NCBI RefSeq assembly: GCF_001620065.1
Contig: NZ_LQGV01000003.1
Coordinates: forward strand, 1,054,001-1,118,000
Length of the DNA stretch: 64,000 bases
Direction of reading: 5' to 3'
Source: Microbacterium sp. TNHR37B
GTDB taxonomy: Bacteria > Actinomycetota > Actinomycetes > Actinomycetales > Microbacteriaceae
Part shown: positions 8,359-17,234 of the stretch, piece by piece
How the letters are laid out: the number at the start of each line of letters is the position of its first letter
Numbering within the stretch: position 1 is the stretch's first letter
Notes under the pieces: model-generated
Told to the model about the DNA's origin: nothing
What the model saw: only the letters and a program-made list of their open reading frames with translations
Databases searched by the model: none
Position numbers and translations under genes: made by a program

Positions 8359-10272
8359 TTGATTCAACCGATCGACTATTTCCTGGTCGCCTGGTTCGTG
8401 CTGGTCGCGATCAGCACGATCTGGGTCGGGGTGGACCAGTTCCGTCACAACCCGGAGCCGGCGGTGATGAAGTGGGGCTTCATCCTGGTCACCCTCTACC
8501 TGGGGCCGATCGGGGCGCTGCTGTATGTGCTCGCGGACAAGGAGCCACGGCCGGGAGAGCATGAGGAGTTCACCCGGCCGCTGTGGAAGCAGGGCATCGG
8601 CTCGACCATCCACTGCGTCGCGGGCGATGCCACCGGCATCATCGTCGCCGCCGTCGTCGTCGCGTCGCTGGGCCTGCCGATGTGGCTGGATCTGATCATC
8701 GAGTACGCCGCCGGGTTCGCGTTCGGGTTGTTCGTGTTCCAGGCCCTGTTCATGAAGAACATGATGGGCGGCAGCTACTGGCAGAACGTGCGCCGCTCGT
8801 TCCTGCCCGAGTTCATCAGCATGAACTTGATGATGGCGGGCATGGCGCCGGTGATGTCGCTGCTGATGATGGGCCGCGACATGCGGGCCATGCTGCCCAC
8901 CGAGTTGCTGTTCTGGGCGGTGATGAGTTTCGGGATCGCGGTCGGGTTCGTGCTCGCTTACCCCGTGAACGTGTGGATGGTGAAGAAGGGCCTCAAGCAC
9001 GGTCTGATGACCGTCCGCCCCCAGCCCGCCACCCACCCCCAGGAGCATGACGCGCACGCGCAGCACAGCCCGCGGCCGGAGGCGCACGCCGGCCACGACC
9101 AGGCGGCGGGCGGTGCGTCGTCGCCGGGGTCGGGGCATGAGGCGCACCAGCCTTCTGGCGCCGGAGCGGTGACCGTGCCGCAGCTGACCGTGGTCGGCGC
9201 GTTCTCCGCGATCGCGCTCGTGGTCGGGATGGTCGCCCCCGCGAACGCCGTCAACATGACTCTCAGCGCGCACGACGTCGGTGGGCTGATCATGCCGCCC
9301 GGGATGATCATGACCCGTGACACCCCCGCCGAGGCGATGCGGGACATGGCCGCCGTCGACCCGCGGGCCGCGACCGCCGCGTACGACGTGGACACCCGCG
9401 GTGATGAGGTGCTGGAACCTGCCCGCGTCGAGGACGGGGTGAGGGTGTTCGAGCTGACCGTGTCGCAGATCCGCTGGGAGATCCTCCCCGGCGTCACCGT
9501 CGACGCGTACGCGTACAACGGGCAGATCCCGGGGCCTCGGCTGCAGGTCACCCAGGGCGACCGGATCCGCATCGACGTGACCAACGAGCTCGACGAGTCC
9601 ACGACCGTGCACTGGCACGGCCTGGACGTGCCCAACGAGATGGACGGGCCCGCCGGGATCACCCAGGATCCCATCCAACCCGGCGACACCTACCGGTACG
9701 AGTACACGGTGAAGCAGTGGGGCACGTTCTTCTACCACTCCCACGATCACGCCGACCGGCAGCAGGCCCTCGGCCTGTACGGGGCGCTGATCATCGACCC
9801 CGCCGACCCTGGCCTGCAGCCGCCTGCCGATCGCGAGTACACGATCCAGCTGCAGGAGTGGCTGTCCCGGGAGGGGCTGACCTATCCGGCGATGCCGATG
9901 GAAGGGGGCATGCCGAACTACTTCACCATCAACGGGAAGGCGTACCCGGCCACCGAGACCATCGACATGAAGGTGGGGGAGACCCTCCGGGTGCGGTTCA
10001 TCGGCTCGAACACCAACGACATCCACCCGATGCACATCCACGGCGGCCCGTTCACCGTCGTCGCCCGCGACGGGGCGGCCCTCACCACGGCGCAGCAGTT
10101 CCAGGCCGACACGATCAACGTCGGGCCGGGACAACGCTACGACGTGCTCTGGAACGCGCTCGAGCCCGGCCAGTGGCTCATCCACTGCCACATCAACCAC
10201 CACACCACCAACAACAACGCCGAAACCGACGGCGCTGGCGGCCTGACCATGATCATCAACGTCACCGAATAA
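8359..10272 (+). CDS. Membrane DUF4396 domain fused to a multicopper oxidase
   Basis: This protein of about 637 residues begins with a multi-helix DUF4396-like membrane domain (about residues 5-220). A His-rich linker follows (HPQEHDAHAQH, HAGHDQ), then another membrane segment and an extracytoplasmic multicopper oxidase domain. Copper ligands are visible at H418-W-H420, H460-S-H462, HPMHIHG (from 556) and H609-C-H611. After HCHINHH the usual axial Met/Leu position is polar (TTNNN). The TTG at 8359 is chosen because the promoter would start transcripts after the upstream GTG at 8323, and AGGGAGAGG sits 9 bp before it. It probably oxidises Cu(I) outside the membrane. Confidence 0.85.
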   Translation: MIQPIDYFLVAWFVLVAISTIWVGVDQFRHNPEPAVMKWGFILVTLYLGPIGALLYVLADKEPRPGEHEEFTRPLWKQGIGSTIHCVAGDATGIIVAAVVVASLGLPMWLDLIIEYAAGFAFGLFVFQALFMKNMMGGSYWQNVRRSFLPEFISMNLMMAGMAPVMSLLMMGRDMRAMLPTELLFWAVMSFGIAVGFVLAYPVNVWMVKKGLKHGLMTVRPQPATHPQEHDAHAQHSPRPEAHAGHDQAAGGASSPGSGHEAHQPSGAGAVTVPQLTVVGAFSAIALVVGMVAPANAVNMTLSAHDVGGLIMPPGMIMTRDTPAEAMRDMAAVDPRAATAAYDVDTRGDEVLEPARVEDGVRVFELTVSQIRWEILPGVTVDAYAYNGQIPGPRLQVTQGDRIRIDVTNELDESTTVHWHGLDVPNEMDGPAGITQDPIQPGDTYRYEYTVKQWGTFFYHSHDHADRQQALGLYGALIIDPADPGLQPPADREYTIQLQEWLSREGLTYPAMPMEGGMPNYFTINGKAYPATETIDMKVGETLRVRFIGSNTNDIHPMHIHGGPFTVVARDGAALTTAQQFQADTINVGPGQRYDVLWNALEPGQWLIHCHINHHTTNNNAETDGAGGLTMIINVTE

Positions 10273-10455
10273 CCCCACGAACCGAAGAACCGCCGCCGTT
10301 GTGGTCGCCGTTGCCGCGTCGAGTCACGTCCGCGCCCTCCGGCAGCACAGCAGGCGGATGCCAGGGGTGCCCAGCTCATCGTGCCCGACCGTTTCGGTTG
10401 CCGGAGGCCGAGATCGCCCGCCCGCCCGCAACGGGGCGCGGTGACCTCGCCGTGG

Positions 10456-11967
10456 TCAGGTGGTCGCGGGAGGGAGGACGCGTCGGCGGCGGGCGACGGT
10501 GACGGCCGCGGCGACCGTGAGCGCCGCCGAGACGGCGAGGAGCACGGCGCCGAGGAGGATCTGCCCCGGTGGCGGGGTGGCGGCAGTGACGGGCTGGTAG
10601 AGGTTGCGCTGCTGGCTCTGCGGGCCGGTGAGTTGCTGACCGACCGGCACCCACACCTCGAGGGTGCGTTCGCCGGTGGCGAACTGGGCGTACACGAACC
10701 ACAGCCCCGGTGACGGCAGCGCCAGTTCCCCGGTGAAGGTGCCGGGAGGCGGGGTGCCGGGTTGCGCGCGCAGCGGCGCGGTGAGGTCCTCTTCGGCGCG
10801 GCGGGCGACCAACCGGGTCGGGGTGAGGTCGGTGTCGTCGGTGAGGCGGATGCCGGTGATGGTGACGGTCAGCTGCCCGGTGCCGTCGCCGGTGACTGTC
10901 ATCTGTGCGGTGCCGTAGGCGGTGCCCTGGCCGGGGTCGTGCGCCTGCGCGGGTGGCGGCGGGGCGAGGGCGACCAGCAGAAGGGTGAGGGCCGCGGCCG
11001 CGGCCCCGGATCGGAGTCGAGTCCCCGGCCGCACGGTGAGGGCGATCATGCTGACGATGATCACCGTGGTGGTGCCGACGGCGGACCAGGCGACGGGGGT
11101 GGGTGGGACGCTGCTGATCCCGGTCCCGGAGGCCAGCAGTTGCAGGGTGGTCACGGCGAGGGCGGCCACCGGCCACCGCCACAGGGGGACGGGCAAGGCC
11201 AGCAGGAAGAGCCCGGCCACCGCGACCGGCAGGTCGGGGGCGAGCCACCCCGCGCTGGTGAGCAGCACCCACAGCACCACCCGGAACACCAGGTACCCGG
11301 CGACGACGAGGACGATGCGGGTGCGGCCGGGGACCAGGGCGGTGATCACCCATGCCGCGCCGGGCGTGGTCGCCAGCAGCAGCGGCAGGTACAGGGTCTC
11401 GGTGAACTGGGGCACGTCGGTGTCGTATTCCATCACGATGATCAGTGCCGCCCCCAGCACGCCTGCGGCCAGGGCGATCCGCGGCGGAGCGGGCACGAGC
11501 CGGTCGGTGCCGGTGAGCAGGCCGATCAGCACGCACAGGGTGCCGATCACCGATAGCAGGTGCGGGGGCGACCAGAGCACCGCGTCACGCCCGAACGCGG
11601 TGCGCCAGAACGCGTCGGCGGGCGCGGCCGCCGCGGTCGCGCCCGCCGCGGCGACCGCGAGGGCGAACCCGGGAGTGCGGAACACGGCGGCCACGGAGGG
11701 GGTGGCGGCTAGCCGCCGCCACCCCCACCCGGCGATCAAGACCCCGACGGTGAGGATCGACGCATACAGCAGCAGGTGCGGGGGGATGAAGGTGCTGTCC
11801 CGGCCGAGGGTGGTGTGCCAGGAGTCGTCCCAGTACGCCGACCCGACCCCGGCGGCCGCGGCGGCGGCAGCGACTCAGACGCCCCCGCCCCCCAGCGCCG
11901 GGGAGCCGCGGGCCGGGTCCGGCTCGGACGGGATGGGGGCGCGGTCACGGGTGCCGTGTGGTCGCAT
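10456..11967 (-). pseudogene. Multi-pass membrane protein with C-terminal copper-envelope domain, interrupted by TGA
   Basis: Reading from the ATG at 11967 (Shine-Dalgarno AAAGGAC) gives MRPHGTRDRAP..., then an in-frame TGA as codon 31 (11875-11877), then a coherent continuation to 10456. The continuation has two matching motifs, WHTTLGRDSTFIPPHLLLY and WRTAFGRDAVLWSPPHLL, and about ten membrane helices. An AHDPGQ junction leads to an extracytoplasmic beta-rich region (about 110 residues, FixH/YtkA- or CopC-like) and a last anchor helix. After the stop the first usable start is TTG at 11739, which loses the first motif. A TGG-to-TGA nonsense change or a sequence error is likely. It is the last gene of the ccdA operon. 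Confidence 0.65.
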
Positions 11968-12018
11968 GGTCTGTCCTTTCTCTGATGCGGAGGGAGCCGG
12001 TCGCTGCGGTCGGCGTTG

Positions 12019-12039
12019 CCGGGCGGCGTGCCCGCCCGG
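12019..12039 (-). other. Intergenic hairpin between ccdA and the 10456 gene
   Basis: An 8-bp inverted repeat CCGGGCGG / CCGCCCGG with a 5-base loop lies in the 98-bp gap. It may attenuate or stabilise the distal operon message. No T-run is present. Confidence 0.35.
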
Positions 12040-12065
12040 GGTGCCCGTCCTGGCGGTCGGTCGTG

Positions 12066-12794
12066 TTAGAGGGGGAGCACGGTGGCTCCGATGAGGTTCT
12101 GGATGCTGGAGATGAGGAGTGACCAGGCTCCGCTGATCATCGCGATGCCGGTGGCGATCATGAGGACCCCGCCGGTGATGTTGATGGTGCGGATGTGGCG
12201 GCGCAGGAACGCGATGCTTCCGGTAGCCCAGTTCAGGCCGGCCGCAGCGGCGATGAAGGGCAGCCCCAGACCGAGGCAGTAGGTGACGGCGAGGAGGGCG
12301 CCGCGGGCGGGGTTGCCGGTGGTGAGGCTGAGGGCGGAGATCGCGGCGAGGGTGGGGCCCAGGCACGGGGTCCAGCCGAGCCCGAACGCGATGCCGAGCA
12401 GGGGAGCTCCGGCCAGCCCGCTGGGTGGGTGGATGGCGGGTTTCGCGGTGCGTTGGAAGAGCCGGAACACGCCGAGGAACACGAGCCCCATCAGCAGGAC
12501 CACGATCCCGAGGATGCGGGTGAGGAGATCTTGCCAGCGGATGAGCCAGGCCCCCAGGGCGCCGAACGCGGCCCCGTAGCCGATGAACAGGACGGAGAAG
12601 CCGAGGGTGAACAGCCCGGTCCCGGCCAGCGCCCGCCACCGGGAGACCCCCGCGGTGGTGGTGGTGCCGGTGAGGTAGCCGAGGTAGCCGGGCACGAGGG
12701 GGAGCACGCAGGGGGAGGCGAAGGACACCAGCCCGGCGAGGAGGGCGAGGGGGAGGGCGGCCCAGATGCTGCCGGCGGTGATGATCTCCCCCAT
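12066..12794 (-). CDS. ccdA: Thiol-disulfide transporter CcdA (first copy)
   Basis: This 242-residue, six-helix membrane protein moves reducing equivalents from cytoplasmic thioredoxin to extracytoplasmic thioredoxin-like proteins. The two redox cysteines are in SFASPCVLPLVPGYLGYL (helix 1) and GWTPCLGPTLAA (helix 4). The ATG at 12794 overlaps the tlpA stop (TGATG). Longer in-frame versions only run through tlpA. In System II, CcdA with TlpA/ResA keeps apocytochrome c cysteines reduced for ResB-CcsB. A paralogue lies at 36917. Confidence 0.92.
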   Translation of the reverse strand: MGEIITAGSIWAALPLALLAGLVSFASPCVLPLVPGYLGYLTGTTTTAGVSRWRALAGTGLFTLGFSVLFIGYGAAFGALGAWLIRWQDLLTRILGIVVLLMGLVFLGVFRLFQRTAKPAIHPPSGLAGAPLLGIAFGLGWTPCLGPTLAAISALSLTTGNPARGALLAVTYCLGLGLPFIAAAAGLNWATGSIAFLRRHIRTINITGGVLMIATGIAMISGAWSLLISSIQNLIGATVLPL

Positions 12795-13423
12795 CAGGGG
12801 CTCGTCTCGGCGAGGACGGTGTCGATGAGGGCGGCGAGGGTGGTGCGGGTGGGGAGTTGCCCGATGATGCGGGCGGCCATCCGACCGGTGCGGTCCAGGA
12901 CGATGGTGGTGGGCACGGCGCCGGGGGCGGCTTTCCCGGCGAACGCTGCTTGCACGGTGCCGGTGGTGGCGTCCAGGATCGACGGGTAGGTGATGCCGAA
13001 CTGGTTCTCGAACGCGGCGGCGGTGTCGGCGCTGTCGCGCACGTTGACGCCGATGAACACGACACCGTCGGGCTGGTAGGTCTGGGCGAGGGCTTCCAGG
13101 TCCGGCGCTTCGGCACGGCAGGGCGGGCAGGCGGCGTACCAGAAGTTCACCACGACGACCGAGCCCGCCCACGCGGTGGAATCCGCCTGCTCCCCGGTGT
13201 CGGTGGTGCCGGTGAAGGCGACCGGGTCGTCACGCCGGTCGGCGGGGATCTCCCGCACGGTCTCGTCCGCGGACAGATACCCCGGGGACGGGGAGGAAGA
13301 CAACAGGCCGGGCGTCTGGGCGGTGCACCCGGCCAGGAGCAGGGCGAGCACGCCGAGCACGGCGACCGCGGCGGCGGTGACGGCGCGGCGGGGTGGGCGT
13401 GTCAGGGCGGTGGGGGTGCGCAT
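12794..13423 (-). CDS. tlpA: TlpA/ResA-type thioredoxin-like lipoprotein (first copy)
   Basis: This 209-residue protein has an N-terminal signal with lipobox LLAGC at about residue 32, so it should be a membrane-anchored lipoprotein. The thioredoxin fold carries the redox motif WYAACPPCRAEAP and a cis-proline loop AVPTTIVLD. CPPC is common in cytochrome-maturation thioredoxins. Its reductant is presumably the CcdA encoded immediately downstream. Its own maturation needs Lgt and LspA, both encoded in this window. Confidence 0.9.
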   Translation of the reverse strand: MRTPTALTRPPRRAVTAAAVAVLGVLALLLAGCTAQTPGLLSSSPSPGYLSADETVREIPADRRDDPVAFTGTTDTGEQADSTAWAGSVVVVNFWYAACPPCRAEAPDLEALAQTYQPDGVVFIGVNVRDSADTAAAFENQFGITYPSILDATTGTVQAAFAGKAAPGAVPTTIVLDRTGRMAARIIGQLPTRTTLAALIDTVLAETSP

Positions 13424-13443
13424 GCGGGGATCACTCCGGTCGG

Positions 13444-13719
13444 TCAGGTGTTCGTGCTCTTGCTGCTGGGGCGGCGGCGGCCGGCGAGGATCGCGCCGGT
13501 GATCAGCAGCAGCGCCCCGGTCGGGTACCCGGCGACCAGGTCGAGCCAGCCGGGGGGCTGGCCGGGGCCGAACACTTCCAGGTGCGCGAGCCAGTGGATG
13601 ATCGCGACGATCGCGCCGGCGGCCATCAGGGCCTGGCCGACCCGGACGAGCAGTCGGTGTCGCCGCCAGGCGCGTTGCGGGTCCTCAGCCGGGGCGGGTC
13701 GGGGGGTGGTGCGGGTCAT
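13444..13719 (-). CDS. Small two-helix membrane protein of the ccs operon
   Basis: This 91-residue protein has a basic N-terminus, one membrane helix (about residues 28-45, with IIHWLAHLEVF) and a second (about 60-82), then a polar tail. The family is not recognised. It sits 20 bp before tlpA and 27 bp after ccsB in the same orientation, so it belongs to the cytochrome-maturation operon. The conserved-looking histidines at the membrane edge could touch haem or copper, but that is only a guess. Confidence 0.65.
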   Translation of the reverse strand: MTRTTPRPAPAEDPQRAWRRHRLLVRVGQALMAAGAIVAIIHWLAHLEVFGPGQPPGWLDLVAGYPTGALLLITGAILAGRRRPSSKSTNT

Positions 13720-13746
13720 GAGCGGGGTCCTTTCGCAGGGGGCGGG

Positions 13747-14742
13747 TCACAGTCCGGAGTAGGAGTGCAGGCCGGTGAAGAAGACGTTGACGACGCCGAA
13801 GTTGAACAGCACGGCGGCGAAGCCGACGATGCACAGCCAGGCCGCGCGGGTGCCGGCCCAGCCGCGGGTGGCGGTGGCGTGCAGGTATCCGGCGTAAAGC
13901 ACCCAGATGATGAACGTCCACACCTCTTTCACGTCCCACCCCCAGAACCTGCCCCAGGCGCGGCCGGCCCAGATCGCCCCGGCGATCAGGGTGAAGGTCC
14001 ACAGGATGAACCCGACGATCGTCAGCCGGTATGCGAGCCGGTCCAGATCCTCCGGCCCGGGCAGACTGTCACGCAGCCGGGTGAGCCGGGAGGGGCGACC
14101 CCGGCGGCGGGTGGTGAGCAGGTAGGTGAGGGAGACGAGGAACGCGAGCCCGAAGAACGCGGTCGCCAGCAGCGCGACCAGCACGTGGATGACCAGCCAC
14201 CCGGATTGCAGGGCGGGCATCAGGGGGACGACGGGGACGTAGAAGCTGACCGTCGCGACGCCGAGCAGCAGCACGGTCAGCCCGAGCACGGCGCTGCCCA
14301 GGTACGCCAACCGCACCCGCAGCGACACGGCCAGGAAAGTGGCGATGATCAGCGCGGTGCCGGTGAGGGAGAACTCGAACATGTTCGCCCACGGCACCCG
14401 GTCCGCGGCGACCCCGCGCAGCACCACCCCGGCAAGATGGAACACCCAGCCCAGCACGGTCAACGCGAACCCGACCCGCGCCGCCTTCCCCGCACCCCGT
14501 CCGCCACCCGGGACAGCGGCGGCGGGTGTGGGGTCGGGGGCGGGGGTGGGGGGGGGGCCTGCCAGGGTCGGGGCGGTGGGGCGGGGGGCGCCGGCGGTGA
14601 CCGGCGCCCGGGCGGTGACCGGGACGGTAGGGGTGCTGGCGCGGCGGGCGAGGTGAACGGTGTAGGCGACGAACGCGGCGGCGTAGATCGCGATCGCGGA
14701 GTACACCAGCATCAGGGACAGGGCGTCAAGGAACGGGGTCAT
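13747..14742 (-). CDS. ccsB: Cytochrome c biogenesis protein CcsB/CcsA type (first copy)
   Basis: This 331-residue multi-pass protein is the haem-handling half of the System II synthase. The signature WGRFWGWDVKEVWTF (the tryptophan-rich WWD-like loop) lies near residues 278-292, and VPWANMFEF and VIHV histidine segments flank it. A Pro/Ala-rich loop near residues 35-80 is variable. Its start overlaps the end of resB by 17 bp, consistent with a coupled ResB-CcsB complex. A paralogue lies at 44295. Confidence 0.9.
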   Translation of the reverse strand: MTPFLDALSLMLVYSAIAIYAAAFVAYTVHLARRASTPTVPVTARAPVTAGAPRPTAPTLAGPPPTPAPDPTPAAAVPGGGRGAGKAARVGFALTVLGWVFHLAGVVLRGVAADRVPWANMFEFSLTGTALIIATFLAVSLRVRLAYLGSAVLGLTVLLLGVATVSFYVPVVPLMPALQSGWLVIHVLVALLATAFFGLAFLVSLTYLLTTRRRGRPSRLTRLRDSLPGPEDLDRLAYRLTIVGFILWTFTLIAGAIWAGRAWGRFWGWDVKEVWTFIIWVLYAGYLHATATRGWAGTRAAWLCIVGFAAVLFNFGVVNVFFTGLHSYSGL

Positions 14743-16372
14743 CAGAGCCTCCTCGAGGGGGTGTAGGGGTCGGGGTGAGGCGGGTGGCGAGGGTGTCGAC
14801 GGTGGGTTGCAGGCGGGGGTCGTCGCCGCGGGCGAGCCCGGCGACCTCCAGCACCGTGCCGCCGCGGCGGCCGGTGGCTGTGCGGACCCAGAGGCGGCGG
14901 CGGGGCACGAACAGGGACAGGGCCAGCCCGGCCATCGCGGCGACCGCGGCGATCAGGGGGGGGGTCTGGGGGGGGTCGGCGGCGATCTCCAGCGACGCGA
15001 ACCGGGGGATCGGGCCGAGCTCGATCGTGCCCAGCCCGTCCGGCAGCGGAACCGGGGTGCCGGGGACCAGCTGCAGGGCGGGGGTGGGGGTGCCGCGCCC
15101 GGCGATCTGGGTGAGGGTGCTGGTATCCAGTGCGTACACCGACACCGGGACCCCGGTGTTCAGGCCCAGGTCGCCGACGTACACGTTGAAGGTGACGACC
15201 GGGTCCAGCAGGTCCGGGTAGCTGGACGCGAACGCCCCAGAGGCGGTGGTCGCGCGGGTGGGGTACAGCATCCCGACCAGGCCGACCTGCTCGGTCAGCC
15301 CGTCGGGAACCTTCACGATCCCCAGGCTGGTCAGATTCGCGTCCTGCGGCAGGAACGGGACCGTGTCACTGAACACGATCTTCCCGGCCGGGTTTCGGAC
15401 GGTGAGGCTGGGGGCGTACCCGTTGCCGAGCAGGTAGATGTCGGTGCCGGCCACCGGCAGCGGCTCGTTGACCCGGATGCTGGAGGCCTGCCGGGTGCCG
15501 CCTGTGGTGGTGGTGACCTGCGCGTCGAAGCTCTTCGGCATGCCGAGCGCGTTGACGTTGTCCAGGACGTAGTCGACGCGGAACCGGTCCAGGGTGAGGG
15601 AGAACGTCGGGATCTGCGTGTCGGTGATGAACCGGCCGGCGGTGAACGAGTCGTACGCGATCCGGGTGGACGCGAACGTCTGCCCCTCCACCAGCACCCG
15701 CTGCCCGGTGAACCGGAACCCGCCGCCGACGCCGACCACGACCAGCACCGCCAGCAGCGCCACGTGGAACAGCAGGTTCCCGGTCTCCCGCAGGTAGCCG
15801 CGTTCGGCTGCGACCGAGTCTCGTCCGTCGTCGCCGCGGACCCGGCGGGTGCGGTACCGCTGCCGACGCAGCGCCTTCTCGGCCGCGTCCAGGACCGCAC
15901 CGGGGGGCGTGTCGGGGAGGAGGCGGCGGGTGTGGGCGGGCAGGCGGGACAGGTTGCGGGGGGTGGCCGGGGGCGGGGCGAGCAGCGCGGTCAGGTGGTG
16001 GCGGATGCGGGGGATGACGCAGCCGATCAGCGACGCGAACAGCAGCAGGTAGATTGCGGAGAACCACACCGACCCGAACACGTCGTGCAGCTGCAGCAGG
16101 TCCACCGCCCACATCCAGCCCGGGTTGGTCTTGTCGAACTGGATCACCCCGTTCGGGTCGGAGGAGCGTTGTGGGACCAACGACCCGGGGATCGCGGCCA
16201 CCGCGAGCAGCAGCAACAACACCAGGGCGGTGCGCATGCTGGTCAGCTGCCGCCACGCCCACCGCGCCCACCCCGAAACGCTCAGGCGCAGATTCGTGGG
16301 CTCGTCCACCGGCCGGTCGACGTGATCGGCGGGCAGCTGCGGGGCCTGCTCACTGCGGATCGACACGCGCAT
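14726..16372 (-). CDS. resB: Cytochrome c biogenesis protein ResB (first copy)
   Basis: This 548-residue protein has N-terminal membrane helices (WRQLTSMRTALVLLLLLAVAAIPGSLVPQ; WFSAIYLLLFASLIGCVIPR), a third helix after RGYLRETGNLLFH, a large extracytoplasmic domain, and a last helix before FVPRRRLWVR. These are ResB hallmarks. It partners CcsB to deliver haem to apocytochrome c. The ATG at 16372 follows a GAGGGAGG run. It overlaps the 3' end of lgt upstream. Confidence 0.92.
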   Translation of the reverse strand: MRVSIRSEQAPQLPADHVDRPVDEPTNLRLSVSGWARWAWRQLTSMRTALVLLLLLAVAAIPGSLVPQRSSDPNGVIQFDKTNPGWMWAVDLLQLHDVFGSVWFSAIYLLLFASLIGCVIPRIRHHLTALLAPPPATPRNLSRLPAHTRRLLPDTPPGAVLDAAEKALRRQRYRTRRVRGDDGRDSVAAERGYLRETGNLLFHVALLAVLVVVGVGGGFRFTGQRVLVEGQTFASTRIAYDSFTAGRFITDTQIPTFSLTLDRFRVDYVLDNVNALGMPKSFDAQVTTTTGGTRQASSIRVNEPLPVAGTDIYLLGNGYAPSLTVRNPAGKIVFSDTVPFLPQDANLTSLGIVKVPDGLTEQVGLVGMLYPTRATTASGAFASSYPDLLDPVVTFNVYVGDLGLNTGVPVSVYALDTSTLTQIAGRGTPTPALQLVPGTPVPLPDGLGTIELGPIPRFASLEIAADPPQTPPLIAAVAAMAGLALSLFVPRRRLWVRTATGRRGGTVLEVAGLARGDDPRLQPTVDTLATRLTPTPTPPRGGSDDPVP

Positions 16373-17234
16373 CCTCCCTCTCCCGGACGGGTGTGCGGCG
16401 GCGGGAGCGCCAGGAGGCGTGGGCGAGCAGCCCGACCCCCAGTGCGGCGGCCACCAGGGCGGTGAGCACGTTCGCTTTCAGCCCGCCGGCGAGCAACTCG
16501 GTGGGATCCAGCCGGATGGACTCCAGCGCCGCCCGCCCTGCCCCGTACCACAGCAGGTACACGCCCAGACTCCGCCCGGCGCCCAACGTAATCCGGCCGT
16601 GCCGGCGGCGGTGATGCTCGAGCAGCACGATCACGGCGGCACCGGCCAGGTTCCACAGCAGCTCGTACAGGAACAGCGGATGAAACAGGGTCCCCGCCGG
16701 GGTCCCCGGTGGGATCGCGGGAGCTGAGGGGTCGATCTGCAACCCCCACGGCAAGGTGGTGGGTCGGCCGAACAGTTCCTGGTTGAAGTAGTTCCCCAGC
16801 CGCCCCACCGCCTGGGCGACCAGCATCCCCGGGGCGAGCGCGTCCAGGAACAGCAGCACCGGGATCCCGGCGCGACGGGTGGCGATCACGATCCCGACCA
16901 GCCCGCCCAGGATCGCGCCGAAGATCGCGATCCCGCCCTCCCAGATGTAGAGCACCCGCCACAGGTCCGCGCCAGGGAAGAAGTAGTCGCCCGGATGGGT
17001 GAGCACATGGTAGATCCGGGCGCCGAGGATCCCGAACGGCACCGCCCACATCGCCACATCCACCACGACCCCGGCCGGATGCCCGACCGCCCGCAGCCGA
17101 CGGCCGGTGATCAGCACCGCCAGCACGATCCCGGCCAGGATCGCCAGCGCGTAGAACCGAATCTGGAACGGCCCGACCTGCACGAAGCTGATCCCCGGGC
17201 TCGGGATCAGCGCCGGAACCACGATGGCGCGCAT
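16350..17234 (-). CDS. lgt: Prolipoprotein diacylglyceryl transferase
   Basis: This 294-residue membrane enzyme transfers diacylglycerol to the lipobox cysteine, the first step of lipoprotein maturation. The signature AQAVGRLGNYFNQELFG is near residue 140, and YHVLTHPGDYFFPG and the HPLFLYE segment are also typical. The ATG at 17234 overlaps the TGA of the upstream peptidase gene. Longer in-frame openings upstream are not credible. With lnt here and lspA at 35459, the window encodes the whole lipoprotein pathway. Confidence 0.93.
   Translation of the reverse strand: MRAIVVPALIPSPGISFVQVGPFQIRFYALAILAGIVLAVLITGRRLRAVGHPAGVVVDVAMWAVPFGILGARIYHVLTHPGDYFFPGADLWRVLYIWEGGIAIFGAILGGLVGIVIATRRAGIPVLLFLDALAPGMLVAQAVGRLGNYFNQELFGRPTTLPWGLQIDPSAPAIPPGTPAGTLFHPLFLYELLWNLAGAAVIVLLEHHRRRHGRITLGAGRSLGVYLLWYGAGRAALESIRLDPTELLAGGLKANVLTALVAAALGVGLLAHASWRSRRRTPVREREDARVDPQ

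Noticed and set aside
12066..13172. 368-codon version of CcdA
   Set aside because: The first 125 codons lie inside tlpA in another frame. ATG 12794 with the TGATG overlap gives the standard CcdA length.
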